Notes: a model not told the origin generated them from the letters alone. DNA of 64,000 nt from Galaxea fascicularis (GCA_948470475.1 OX419345.1:16508363-16572362); one strand, 5' to 3'; shown: positions 38,101 to 50,267, counted from the first letter of the stretch. Translations and numbers: made by a program.

Positions 38101-41100
38101 GTTTCTGCTTTCTCCAGCTAAACCTTATGAAGCCTTACTTATACAGTGTGTCTGAAATTCTTTATACAGAGTTGACAAAAAGAAGCTAAAAAGAGGTATT
38201 ATAGAGGTCTATAGAAGATGGCCGTCCTTGAAGGCAGTATAGAACACTTAAGTTTAAACTTGATTATTTTTTACAAAGAGTGCAGTTGACAAACTCGCTG
38301 TCTACTGAACCATAGTAGTGTACTGTCATACAAAAAGCAATACATCAATACACTTAGACTTTTTCTTCTCCCATACATAGTTGCATTATCTTTATAAATT
38401 CCCCCCTCAGTCTGACAGACCAGTCGAAATGCAAGGTGACTTGAATGACAAAACACTAGTCAAAGGGCAAAGTCATCTTTTCAATCCGAATTTGATACAC
38501 TATGTTGCTTCTACCGTACAAAAGGAAGTTAAGATGCACTCAGCTTAGTAGCTAGGTTATTCAGTTCCTTCCTGCTTCCCTGATTGTGGCGGAAAGTTTA
38601 TGGTTTAAACTTTGGAAATGTAACGCTTGTTCATCTTTTACAAGGGTGTCATGTATGGGCAGGAGATACAAGAAGAAGAGGGCGCTTTTTCAGGAACATG
38701 CTGAAGTTGACCTAATTATGTAATGTTAAATATACCAACTATGCCTTAATAAAGCTACATATATCAGTAATGTAGTTTACTGTTCATGACAAGTTAACAG
38801 ATTAGATGGAGCAAGATCGGTGTCGGCTCTTGCGAGGCTCAGTAGTAATCTGCAATGGAGATGGGAGAACAAATCCCGGTTAGGGTCAAAATGGTCAAAA
38901 CAGAAGCAAACATTGAAACCAGAATAAAACCCAAATGCATATAGCCTCACCAACACAACCTTATGCAGGTGGCTGCATCCATAAGCTAAAACAAATTAGT
39001 GGAAAATAGAACGCGTTATCGACCCCTGATTAGGATGGATATCGGACGCCTTAAGCTTGTAGTGACCTGTAGTACTGAGACTAGTGCTGACTGGAGCTTT
39101 GTTTAATTTTCTATCTAGCTTATCCCATTCAAACCACGAAATGTAATACGTATATTGTGAAGTGGAAAGAGGACAAACGTACCGTAACTCCTGTAATTAC
39201 GAAACTACAACCAGTTGCAAAAATACTTGAGACACTGTGCATGATTGTGGCTGTAATAATGTCCCCATGATCTTCCACTTTCCATCTCCCTCAGTCCTTC
39301 TCTTATCAAAGTTGCTAAGAGTGCAACACCATGCTCAAAACTTGGACGAACAACGTAACTCAGTTTGAAAAAGGGAGAGGGATAAGAACGGAGAATGTGT
39401 TATATCTCATAGATGTCAGGTTACCAGCAGCGATTTTAAGAAAATTAAAGCTGTTTTTGATAGTGTCAACAATTTTGCGACTGGTTGTAGCGGTTCAAAA
39501 GGAGATCATTCTAACTCAAACCAACTTCTAAGCCTCTTCTAAGCCTCAACTTCTAGGAGTTATGATCAGTCTGTTTTATTTTCATAAACATTCTTTTTTG
39601 CACATTTTCTTCGAGCCTCGGCTTTAACTGTGCACTGGTAACATTTACTGTGATGATTCGGCGTCTGTTTTCTATAGCGGTACAAACGTAAACACCATTA
39701 AAAAAAGCAGATACATTTGTATTGAGGAAAACACTATCCAACTTTAAAATTAATCTGTCAATCAGTCAGATAAACTCGACTTAGTTTTGTTTAAAGTTTT
39801 GCAAGCTTTTTTCCAGTAATAAATTTAGATCTCAACACCAGAATGATAAAGATATACACCCCATCGCCACGTTTTGTCTTTCGGCAGATTTTTAAGCTAG
39901 TTCAAAAATAGATGTTTTTAACCCATTTTTATCGTGATTTTAATTGTCTCTTATTACGTATTGAAAAACATTTTAGATGTCGGTTCCTGTTTTATCTCGT
40001 CCGGTTTCCTAGTTTTGCAAGTAAACGAAAAGAAAGAATCATTCTTCCTTCATTTGTTTTATCGCCTTAATTACCAAGCTAAGTACATATGTATGTTTGT
40101 TTCCAGTGGGAAAGCAGATAAATTATGTTTTCCTGAGTTATTTTAAGGAAAACCTGTAACCTGTCAGCGGAATCAGCTGTTTGAATTTTAATCTGTATCT
40201 TATTTTTAGGAATAATGTTTGCATTAGATTTAATTTGATCTTATGCACACCATAGAAAATTCGAGTCAGCGGAATCAGCTGTTTGAATTTTAATCTGTGT
40301 CTTATTTTTAGGAATAATGTTTGCATTAGATTTAATTTGATGTTACGCACACCATAGAAAATTCGAGGGAATATGATGTTTTTACGCCGGATATTTGGCG
40401 ACGCTTGTCCTTTGCAAAATACTAGGTAGATTTTCTCTTTACCTATAATGTCATTTTATCATAAGTGGCAACAAAGTAACAAAACTTTGAAGAGCGCCTT
40501 TTCATCAAATATGTCGAGCGTATTCTCCTGCCAAATTAAAGGCAAAAATCGTGTTATTTTTTGTGTTGAAAAGTTTAACATCACTTAGAACAGCGATATG
40601 ACAGAATAAAACATAGCAATGTCTTTGACGTGTAAATATTTTGTCTCTTTTCAAAACAAATCTTCACCGTTGACGTCATCATGAAGACGTTTATCAATTT
40701 TGATCTTTTTCCTGCAAAACTGATTAAAAATTTGGGATAACATGTGAAATCGCATTAATTAAAAGCTCTAAAACTAATTGATATAAAAAGCTTACCTTTT
40801 CCCTTGTTCCAACAAAGCTAAATGGAGGCAAAGACTCGTCAAATTCTTCTTCCATATCGCTTTCTGAGCTGCTCCAATCTTCGACACGAATCAAAGGAAC
40901 AGAAAACGCCGAATGTTTTCTCGCAGTCACCCGTGAGTCGCTCGGGTAATCTTCGGAAATGTCCATATCAGAACCGTGGCCGTCTCTTTCCAGCGATAAG
41001 AAGTCTGTGGTGTCCGCGACCGTTGCAAAGTTCCCGTTTTTGTCTTGCTTTCCCCGCGAATGACCCATCGGTTGGCTCAACAAGCCTTCGTTTTGGCCTG

Positions 41101-41143
41101 GAAAAACGCCCTTGTTAGTAATTTCAGTAAACGAAGTTTCCAT
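32117..41143 (-). CDS. Large coiled-coil protein, two exons, apparent frameshift
   Basis: Exon 1 is 41,143-40,796 (116 codons from METSFTEITNK; an in-frame TGA lies just upstream, so this Met is a fitting start). Its donor is AAAAG|GTAAG. Exon 2 starts at 34,545 after TTTTTCACAG, phase 0, and runs to the stop at 32,117-32,119. Exon 1 is acidic and Ser-rich (EDWSSSESDMEEEFDESLPP). Exon 2 opens with heptad-rich helices (VTTDLKEEVKSLKEQMERE), then a long polar acidic middle, a second coiled coil (LKQQLKNALKEIEDLRLENK) and a conserved-looking tail (SSDYIAKLRDLKPEELAFY). The frame breaks once, at about 34,378-34,390 beside an A-run. One added base would give about 925 residues of continuous coiled coil. 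That is either a sequencing slip or a real mutation. Family not recognised; a scaffold or cytoskeletal role is a guess from composition. The single intron is 6.25 kb. Confidence 0.75.
34760..34910. mobile_element. Complete MITE, GGATAGCGCTATCC family
   Basis: CTGGCCCCGGTTGTTCAAAG at the left is mirrored by CTTTGAACAACTGGGGCCAG at the right, with one mismatch. Inside each arm lies GGATAGCGCTATCC. It is 151 bp, has no gene, and folds into a near-complete hairpin. It lies in the intron of the coiled-coil gene and is the intact reference for the copies at 5,495 and 44,718. Confidence 0.95.
34911..40795. other. Intron of the coiled-coil gene, repeat-poor
   Basis: AT-rich DNA with no supported exon on either strand. 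A hairpin at about 37,082-37,113 pairs CAAGAGAGGA with TCCTCTCTTG. A 102-bp tandem duplication lies at 40,163-40,366. No gene nested in the intron was recognised. Confidence 0.45.
40163..40366. repeat. Tandem duplication of a 102-bp unit
   Basis: Two adjacent copies, each starting GTCAGCGGAATCAGCTG and ending CACACCATAGAAAATTCGA, differ at only a few bases, which indicates a recent local duplication inside the intron of the coiled-coil gene. Confidence 0.9.
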
Positions 41144-42568
41144 ATGAGTGCTTTGTTTTCAGCCTGTTTACTATCTGCCTTTCCTTTAATAGCTGCAGTT
41201 TTTTTGTCCTTGAGAATAACTGACAGACGGAGGCGTCTTTTTGTGAACAAAAAGCGTATGGTTTTCCACGGAAAGATCTGTCTTGTTGAAAAGCAAGGTC
41301 GAGTTATCCGCGCTTTAATGAGCTAGAGGTGAACAAAGACCAACAAACAAGCTCGCTAGCCACTCGTCCTTCTCTGTTGTCTTTCTGCTCAACAGATTGT
41401 GTTTCCTCTTAAGAACATTCCACTCTTTCTTATTTTCTCGCATTAATGTCTTTCCACTGTCAACAAATTAAAAACTGGTTCCGCCACTTCGGCGAACCTA
41501 CGCAAAAGAAGTCAATCAAGGTATTACTTTCATCGTATTTATTGGTTCGTGTAAAAACAATAATCCACCATAATTCTTATAGACTGCCCAACCGTGCGCG
41601 AAAAATATTCCAGTTAAATTTCTAATTGTCAATTAAAAAACGAAAAAATATATTTCAATAAAAGGAGCTTTAGTAAGCTAAAAAAGTATACACTCTGAAA
41701 TCATGAAAATAACTTGATAGCTGATTATTGTTCTGGGAGACGTTTGTTTTAATTTCGATTCCCAAAGTCCTGGCGGCCTACCTTCCGGCACCGGAAACAG
41801 GATGATGTAATTATTTTTGCCACCAGAAAACCTGACAGCAAAAATTTTGTTTTTGCATTTTGTAGTTAATGATTTCGTGCAAGAAGCCCAAACTTGAGAG
41901 TTGAAAACGAACGCCCACGAAACCATAATCCCAGATTGCGTAAATAATTATGTCGCTTTTGAATACAGCTGCTTTCAGCGTTTCAACTCCCAGGCTGCGA
42001 TCGAGGGCCAGTCGTTTGTCCCAGAGGACAACCGAGATTGTTCTGATACCTAACGTCACGGACGGCTACCGAAACACAACTATTGGAAGGTTCGTTGAAA
42101 TGGTCACACCTTCGTACACTTTGTTCGGAAAAGAAATTGCAGTATTAAAGGGCATACATTTTAAATATTGGCCCGACTGGCGAGTTTTTTTTGCCTGTTT
42201 TCAGGTGTTCACCTGGTACAATAAACGCGGTGAATACGTAGAGCTTTCTACGATGATTTTTTCATAAGTAAAGCCTTTTGTTGTCATCAGCAAAGAGCAG
42301 CACCTAATGCGAATCATTCGTTGACTTTGTTAAACTGCTCATTAAATTGTCATCGAAGAAAAAAATGGCTGGGCGACTCAAAATTAAGTTTTAAAAGTTA
42401 GGAAAAAAAAAAGGAAAATAATATAGCGTGTTGTGTTCAAAAACTCTATTTGCGCAAGTATAGTCTTAAGTGGTCTTAAATTAGAAGATCCCCGAAATAC
42501 ATTTTTGTTGCCAAAGAGGAAAACTCAATTTAAGCATATAAGTAAGGGTTATTGATGAAAAATTATAC

Positions 42569-42718
42569 CTTGGCAAAAAACACGTTTCTGATAAATTGCC
42601 TTGTTTTTCTCGTCACATCCAATACGGCTATATTCTCAGGACTGAGTTTTCCAGAGTAATCTAAAATTTCATTCAGCACAGTGGACCCTGAGGTCTGAAA
42701 GTTTGCAAAAAATGCGGC
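42569..42718 (-). CDS. Unassigned exon-like frame
   Basis: Fifty codons without a stop lie between AACACAG (possible acceptor) and AAG|GTATAA (possible donor), phase 0 at both ends. The sequence looks protein-like (FQTSGSTVLNEILDYSGKLS) and the frame stays open a little further upstream to a TGA. The polypyrimidine tract before the acceptor is poor. No partner exon or family was recognised. Confidence 0.3.
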
Positions 42719-43825
42719 CTGTGTTTTCTCCCTTTTTCGATGTCAAGAGGTTCACAAGAGTAATTACGAAATGCAAATGTTCAATTACTGTCACCACACT
42801 CGTTTTCTTTCCATTGTTATAAATGCTGTCAAGTGTGCTGGCTTGCCAGAGCTTGGTTTACTGACCAAAGAATCAACACGACCCAAATTAGATAAATGTA
42901 AATCACCTGGCCCAGTAAAGACGAGGGAACAAAAAATGAAACCTTGAGGTAGATATTAAAGACCCTGAGGAGGAGGCAAGAGAACAAAAGCTCGTCTAAT
43001 ACAGGATCCAAATGTTCAATTAACGTCACTACACTAGATGTTATTACATCCAACTCATGACGTATCCTCTTATCAAACATCTGGATTCAGGTAATTGTAA
43101 GAGATAATTGACAGTCGGGACTAACGCATACGAAAATTCAAGAAAGAAAGAAAGAAGATGAAAACGCAAAAGGGTGATTAGTTCAGACATATAAAAGAGC
43201 CTCCGACCACGACACCCACGACCAAGGAACCACAACTGTCGACCCACAAACACGCGATTTAGCCTTCCACCGACGTTATTGCATGAAGAATTTCGATAAG
43301 ATCGTTTAACGATGAATAAATGACTGCATTTTAATGCGGCTGAAAATTTTAAATTTCTATCTGAGAAAAGATCAGTTATACTGATCAGCGTTGTACTAGC
43401 AACAAAAAGCCTTTTACGACCAATAAACAGACATTTAACAGTACAAATAACTGAATAATAAAAGTGAGTAAAATTACTTAGAAAAAGCTACTCCAAAAGA
43501 GTTGTAGTTTCAGTTATGTTTAAAACGACAAAGAAAAACTGATGCAACTGATAAATTTGAAATTAATTGATTAGATAAAACGATCTAATAAATTATTTTT
43601 AAATAGATTACACGTAGATGAATAGACGAAAATAAGAGGAAATCAGAAAATGGAGAAGCCACCAAATAACAACTCCGCATTCACCTGATTCCGTTATTCA
43701 GCCAATCACAATGTTCTAATCGTCGCGCGTTCATGCAGATTGCGTTTTGCCATGTAATTATCCCGTGATGTTCACCTTAGAAAATGAATTCATGATCCAA
43801 CTTAAAGTTAAATTATTAATAACTT

Positions 43826-43928
43826 GCCGAGATAGCTCAGTTGGGAGAGCGTCACACTGAAGATCTGAGGGTCCTTGGTTCAATTCCGGAGAGTTCGCGT
43901 AAACTCTGAATAGTCCCGGGTCTCGGCA
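43826..43928 (+). tRNA. tRNA-Phe(GAA)-like sequence with 30-nt insertion, copy 3
   Basis: Reads GCCGAGATAGCTCAGTTGGG then CTGAAGA (anticodon loop, GAA) and ends TCTCGGCA, with the acceptor stem perfectly paired. The anticodon stem has a mismatch (CACA against TCTG), unlike the copy at 21,565. It carries the same inserted hairpin (AGAGTTCGCGTAAACTCT) in the T arm. Total 103 nt. A TTTT-containing stretch follows. Possibly a decaying member of a repeat family. Confidence 0.55.
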
Positions 43929-44348
43929 GTTTTGCTTCTTTATGTTTTACAGTTTTCAAAATGGTTTAATGCTTGATTGAAAATACCCGTTGAAAGTTTT
44001 TGTTGATGTTATACCCGAGATAGATTAACTCTAACAGGAGATGCTATAGATCATCTCATAGCCTGCTTAATAGTTATCAAATATCCTGCTTGTCAATCTG
44101 CTCTTGACATCCTTATGGCAACAGAATGTACACCGTATTAATATTATAAAGAGGAAGTCAATAAAATCCGTGATGTATAAACTGGGACGGTGAAAATTAC
44201 TGTTGAAATATACTGGTTCTTTTTAGTACGTAAAAAATAGAGACGACTAAGTGCGTCTCAACACACTTAATTTCAAGTGGTTAATAAATTCGTTTAGCTC
44301 ATTTTTGGTATCATGTACTAGTCGTCTTAAACTCCCTCTGATATAACT

Positions 44349-44488
44349 TAGCCTACGTGGCAGGCGTGAGGGGGAGGGGGTGGAGAGCGAGAGAAAAATG
44401 GTGGAGGGGGGAGGGGCTGGCCTTGCCATTTTTCTCTCGTTTTCTCGCTCCCCACCGTCTCCGTTTTTACGCCTGCCACGCAGCCTAG
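44349..44488. mobile_element. Palindromic MITE with GTGGCAGGCGT ends
   Basis: TAGCCTACGTGGCAGGCGT at the left is answered by ACGCCTGCCACGCAGCCTA. Inside, GAGCGAGAGAAAAATGG is answered by CCATTTTTCTCTCGTTTTC. About 140 bp with a purine-rich left arm, no gene. Confidence 0.85.
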
Positions 44489-44717
44489 TGTTTTAGTACT
44501 GAGGTCGTTGATCCGGGGCGTTACTCGAGTGCCCGGCATGAGATCACGATATATTGTCTAGTGATAACAGGTAACTTGAATTCCCAGAAGTAAATTATTT
44601 TTTCTTTTGTCGATAGTGGACTTAAAGCATATTTTTTATGTATACAAATATAACTTGTTTCAGGAAGCATGAGAAAAATTCACTTTTACGTAACGACAAC
44701 GTAGTTTTAATTTCTTG

Positions 44718-45107
44718 GCCCCTGTTGTTCAAACGTTAGATAGCGCTATCCACCGGATAAATCCCTATCCAGCGGATAAGTAATGGGAAAGCTAATTGGC
44801 CATTCCGAAATTCAAAAGGTTTTGGGGACTCAGCCTCAAAATTAGAGACGTTTGTATGGATTTTGAGCCATGTTTCTGAAGGTCCATAACTTGGTCTCTG
44901 TTCAACCTAAAAGAATCAAACTTGGTCAAACGACTAAACTCAATGCTATCTTTCATTATCTATCATGTGATGGTGTCAATTTATCGATTTCTACAAAATT
45001 TGCTCGCCCCAGTTCTCTTTTGAATTTCGGAATGGCCAATTGCACTATCCACTGGATAGATATTTATCCGGTGGATAGCGCTATCCAGCCTTTGAACAAC
45101 CGGGGCC
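44718..45107. mobile_element. GGATAGCGCTATCC-family MITE split by a second MITE
   Basis: The left half is 44,718-44,797 and the right half 45,038-45,107. Together they match the intact copy at 34,760-34,910, including the junction word TTAATTGCAC. The element lies about 170 bp before the start codon of the RAMA-domain gene. Confidence 0.9.
44798..45037. mobile_element. 240-bp MITE nested in another MITE
   Basis: Perfect 21-bp inverted ends start GGCCATTCCGAAATTCAAAA. AATT flanks both sides (44,794-44,797 and 45,038-45,041) and occurs once in the uninterrupted copy, so it is a 4-bp target duplication or a palindromic site. No coding capacity. Superfamily not assigned. Confidence 0.9.
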
Positions 45108-45278
45108 TGAGCTGGAATCCTGAGGAGATTGGAAATTCGTTCCCAGGGTTTTTCTCGGCATATCAAGAACACATTGGGAACCATTGGGAAGGACTGGGGA
45201 GCAGTGGCGTGAATTCGCCATCTTGCTTTGATAGAAACACTGTAAGTATTTCAGGAAGAGAGGAAGAGTTCTTAAAGC

Positions 45279-48200
45279 ATGAGTGATAGCGATGAAACTA
45301 TATTCGACGACGGTGAAGATCAAGCTATACCAAATCAGTCTCAAACTTCACCCTCGATACTTAGGTAAATTGACAATTTTGACTGATTTTTCCATCGATG
45401 TTTTGGCTCAATGTTTTGGTTTCTTTTTCGTCACTCTTTTACAAATGGCAGGAAAGATTCCTTTGATCATAAAGGTAAAGAGGTGGGCAGTGGTGGTTCA
45501 CCAGAATTTCTTCCTCCAAGTGCTAAAATCCAAAAGCTGGAAAACGAAAATAAGGAACAAGAAGGAGGACTTCTTAATCAAGAGAGGCCGAATTTGCCAG
45601 CAGAATCAACATCTAGCACAGAGAAACCTGGTGTAGCAAGATTGAAGTTGATAAAGGAAAACGAAGAGAAAATCGAGAAACTGTTGGAGACACTAGAGTC
45701 AAAAGTCAAAGGAGGTTAGAAGTTATGATCAGTTATAAGTTACTTATTGAAAATATGTCATTTTATAGCTAATTTTGAATAGTATGGTACACAACCCTTG
45801 CTCCTTCTGAGGAACATAGGCCCTCTTAAGAGGTTTTCCTGACCAACAAAGGCCCTAGAAAAGGGTAGTTAACTATCCCTGTGGGAAAATCTCTGGGAAC
45901 AAGGTTGGCACCTCCACCCAACAGTGAGCTAATTAACAAATGGTAAACGCCATAGCGTGTACTATTGAGTTATGGATGTACGCAGGAGGTTGCTAAGCAC
46001 GAAAGAAGCGTAAGAGTCGCCTTGTGCGACTCTAGCTTCTTGAGTGCTTAGCAAACCTCCCAAGTGCAGCCATAACTCAATAGTACACGCTATGGCGTTT
46101 ACCATTTGTTTTATAACATAACATTGAGACATTGAAACAACAGAAGTCTTTTAGAGTCCATACTATGCTGCTCGCATCAATGTGTCATGCAATGCCTTAA
46201 TTTTCAGCTCACACTCTGAAGAAAAACATTTTCTTTGACATTGTGGTAAAAAACAAAGCGAAATGTGGTTTATCGTGGTCTGTACTCTTACCGACAACGA
46301 GTACATGTCATTACTCGTTTCCCAAACATTTTTTTCGTATTGTTTCTGCATATTAAGCGAGTTTGTAAAACTTTTTGAAAGGAAAGTCTGACGCACACAA
46401 GCAGCTCATTTGCATAATGCAGTGTGTGCACTTTCAAGTCCGAGTTGATGTTTTCATTTGTCAAGACAAATATTTATTTCGTTATCTTTGATATTGTGAT
46501 AAAAACAAATCGAATGTGGTTTAGCGTGGGCTGTACTCTTATCGACAATGATGCGCATCATCACAGTGGTCAAAATGCCGAGTGAGTCTACAACAAATTG
46601 AGCTACATCACAAAGCACCCGCTTTGCTTTAGTTATTGAGTACGTCAACAGCATACATCCATGGGCAAATAGTAGATGCTGAATTAGCCAATCAGAGTGT
46701 GCGCTTTGGGTTAGTCATGTTACAACCTTGAATAGCTTCTTAATAATATTGATAATTCATCAGATATTTTTGCTTCTCTTTTGTTGGTCAAAATGCATCA
46801 CTTGATGTAATACGCTTGACCTTGAAAACTGGACAGAGACAATAATATTCTAGGATCACTCCAATGGGGTAAAGAACTTCAAGATGGAATGTTGTAACTT
46901 TGTTGGAATAGTTAACCTACCAGTATCAGTAAATAATTACAAAAGCAGGAGCCCATCGCTAGGAGAGTGTAACTGCCCTATATTCCTGTTATGGCATTTT
47001 CACCAACTGATTTATTTTTAGATTGAATTTTTGGATATTGGGATTTCTGTAGGAGCCCCAATGACCAATCACAATGCTGCATATTTCTCCCCCTTCTCTT
47101 GCACATAACTTTTCCTCAACCTTTCTTTTGTTCACTGAGAAACTTTAGAACAAAAGATAGGTGATGATGATGCAGTGTCACATGTACATGTACCCAAGCT
47201 GCCTTTTTTCGCAGGAAAAGATAGTCTAAAAATTTAATCGGTCTGTAAAAATGCCATGACGTAGGCTTAATATGGGAGTTGTACACTCCTACTGATGGGC
47301 TCCTGACAAAAGTTGACTTTTGAATTTGAACACAGGTGCCTCACTGAGAGATGACCCAATATTTGCACAAGCCAAGCTTCTAATGACCCAAGTTAAAACT
47401 CAGTTGACTGAGTTCACACAGTATCAACAAGAGCAAAGAAAAAAAATTGCAAAGTCTAGCCATGAGTCACAGGATTCCCAGGATACTTTGGGATCTCAGT
47501 GGACACAGGAAATGAAGCAGAAGATACTTGACCTTGCTTCTCAACAAAAAGAGTTGCTTAAACGTTTTCAATGTCATAAAAAATTACTTGAGAAGATACA
47601 GGAATTAAAACAGAAAGCAAAGTCTGGAACAAAACATATTTTACCAGCAGTAGAAATGCATTGTAAATCTCAAAGGAACATACACATGGTAAGGGAGGTA
47701 CAAGGTGAGAATGCCAATCCACCATCTTCAACAAATATGACAGCATCAAATTTGAGTCAACATGGATCAATGACAAGTGATATGACCTTGCCAGCCAATG
47801 AATTGGAGAAGACTAAGGAACAATCTATGAGTAGAGTCACCACAATTTCTAGCTCCTCCAAGAGCATTTCTAGCAGTGTTATCCACTTACAGAAACAACC
47901 CAATTCATATCAAGTCAGTTCCACTGCTTTGCAAGTAATTCCTTCATTTTGTAAAACACCAAGTCACTCAGGGGTGTCAACATGTACTCCTGTATTAGCT
48001 ACACATGGTGTCTCAAATGTGACCCTTTCTGGCACACCTCAGCCAAGAGCTCAGAATGTTGAGGTAACAGCAGGACAACTCTATCAAGTAGGTGACAGGC
48101 ACATTTTTGTGTTACCACAAGGATTGAACACAAATGTTACTGCATCACTTCCTGCAACACAGGTCTCCCATCCACAGCAAGGTACTGTGATTCCACAAAG

Positions 48201-50267
48201 TACCATGGCATCTCTAGCCCCAGGAGTACCCTTACTGCAGCCAAGTACCATGATGGCAATTACAGCCGTCGCAAACTCCACACATGGTGACTCAAGATCC
48301 CATGTGCAGGCTCCAATAGTGCAAAGCATTTCACAAGTCTCCATTTGCAGCAATCAGGCTCCAAACACAGGTGAAAAATCAAGGAATGCAACTGCAAAGA
48401 ACAGCTATACATCTCCATTGCCAACTGCAACTGATGATTTGCTCAAAATGTCATCAGTTAATGCTCTGTTTGGAAATCATGGGAGTAGACAAACAACACA
48501 TGCAGCCAATCCTCTTGAAACAGATGAGAATAACACAGCTTTCCCGATCCATAGTAGTTTGAGGAAGCAGTCACAGAACACAAAATCACCAAGCACTGCA
48601 CCTCAAACCCTATCACAACCAACCATGACAATTACATCTATCACTTCAAAGGTCCCTGTGAGTATTTAGTGCTTTCCTTTTTTAATGAACTTTCAACTAA
48701 CTCTGGGGAATTCATATATTGGCCAGCAACCTTGTCCAGGAAGTGTTCATTTAGAGCATATTTTTGACTTTCTTCTTTAAGGAAAGTTTGACAATGACAA
48801 GGTATTATTGCTGTGTTCTTGTAATACACCTCCTCAACAGTAAAGCATCACTGCCTTTGTCTGCTTCAATTTGCATTTCAGACTGTGCAGTCCAGGAGTC
48901 AGAGTCTTCAAAGACGAAATTCTTTTGGTTCAGAACTACCTGATGTGAAAAGCCTATTGAATCACAGTGTCATTGAACCAGGGTCTAATGTACTTTCAAT
49001 ACAGTTCGAGGTATGGAGAGCAGTACAACTGATCAGTTGCATATAGAAAGAACTCTCACAAATCACATTACAACCCTCACCATTACGAAGTGCCTTTCCA
49101 AGCACATCATTCATTTCAACTCCACAACTATGAACTTCCTTAATGTCTTGGAGAGAAACCCTGTGACGAAGTATTCCTGGTGTTTGGGCATTGATTGAAA
49201 CGGAAGAATTGCAACTGTGTACATGTTGATATTAAGGCATTATGGTCCACTGTACAAGAAAAGACAATAGTAGCAGTCAGTTCATTTTGAGCCAAATCCT
49301 CATACCATATGCCTCAGTCAGTACTTTACCCCATGGTAGCCTGTAACACTGCAACTTGCCAATACTGTACGTCCTATATTAATGTGTTTCTACCACATTA
49401 CATGATTTTTGCAGTGCAACAATTACCGGTAAACAATCTAATGTTGAGGAACACACGTTTTGGGAAGTTCCTCTTACTACAAACAAGCACATATTGTGAA
49501 CTCCTTCAAAAGGCTTTTTTTCAGTTGGTACAACTCCATAATAAATTCACAATTACCGCCACTTACAATACCACTTTCGTACATGTCTTCAACAGGGCCG
49601 CAAATTTGAAGCATCATTGAGGGTAAATGGTTTAATAGAATCTGCTGGAGGAGAAACATTTCGCACCCCAATGGCATGGATGAGAGCAGTAACTGGATGT
49701 TGGAACACTGTGAAACAGTCTCAAGCTCATAAGATGGTATGGTTGATGGGTAAAAAATTCCAGTCACGTGAGATATGCACAGCAAAGAAATTCAGTGAAC
49801 AAAATAGGCTTTTAGAATTCTAAAACTTTGTCAGTTTTTAATAATTTGTGACACTTCTATTTACAATAGGTCCATTATAAAGGAACACCTCTTGCCTTGT
49901 TCACAATACCATCATTGGAGAAAGGTACAAGCTGAATCTCACTTGGCAACACTCTGCCGAGTCTTTCTTTTAATGTTAACATATCTCCAATTTTGTTTGA
50001 TCAGACCCTTGTGAATGCAGAGGCAAACAGAATGATCTCCAGATTTCAGATAAAGCTTTTGATGGACAAGACAAGATTGGCAAACATAGTGGGTTTATAA
50101 CAAGCTGTGATGATGTGGCCCATCTTCTCACTGATTGCAGAGTAATGCCTATTGGCAGTAATGAACTTTTTCCAGTGGAAGGTTTCTTACCAACAAATTT
50201 TTGGGACTGTGACCCAGCAAATGAAGTGGATTTACCCCAATCTATCTTGGCAGACTTAGATTTTTGA
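45279..50267 (+). CDS. RAMA-domain protein (ANKRD31/MPND-type domain)
   Basis: Seven exons: 45,279-45,364, 45,452-45,714, 47,336-48,657, 48,882-49,010, 49,596-49,736, 49,870-49,924 and 50,005-50,267. They join in phase to 2,259 bases (752 residues). It starts MSDSDETIFDDGED (acidic). Coiled-coil helices follow (LKLIKENEEKIEKLLETLES; MKQKILDLASQQKELLKRF), then a long Ser/Thr/Gln-rich, presumably disordered region. Residues about 580-665 resemble a RAMA domain: LLNHSVIEPGSNVLSIQFEG, RKFEASLRVNGLIES, RTPMAWMRAV and VHYKGTPLALF. The C-terminus is acidic and aromatic (NFWDCD ... ILADLDF). RAMA domains are known in ANKRD31 (meiotic break placement) and MPND. No ankyrin or MPN domain is present here. 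A chromatin or meiotic role is inference. A nested MITE lies just upstream and may sit in its promoter. Confidence 0.8.
45935..46111. mobile_element. Palindromic MITE in intron 2 of the RAMA gene
   Basis: AACAAATGGTAAACGCCATA and GCGTGTACTATTGAGTTATGG in the left arm are mirrored almost perfectly by the right arm ending GGCGTTTACCATTTGTTT. Arms are about 65 bp and the centre pairs further (AGAGTCGC / GCGACTCT). Total 177 bp. Confidence 0.9.
46235..46549. repeat. Direct repeat pair about 250 bp apart
   Basis: TTGACATTGTGGTAAAAAAC followed by GTGGTCTGTACTCTTACCGA at 46,235-46,299 recurs, diverged, at 46,488-46,549 (GTGGGCTGTACTCTTATCGA). Both lie in intron 2 of the RAMA gene and look like fragments of one dispersed element. 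Confidence 0.65.

Larger units (their letters stand above)
41144..44348. other. Region upstream of the coiled-coil gene
   Basis: Presumed promoter side of the minus-strand coiled-coil gene. Contains one exon-like frame (42,569-42,718, minus) and a tRNA-Phe-like copy (43,826-43,928). A pair of overlapping ORFs near 41,811-42,267 on opposite strands has no recognisable motif. Confidence 0.4.

Noticed and set aside
41811..42267. Overlapping ORFs on both strands
   Set aside because: Mutual shadows; neither strand shows a family motif or clean splice boundaries.
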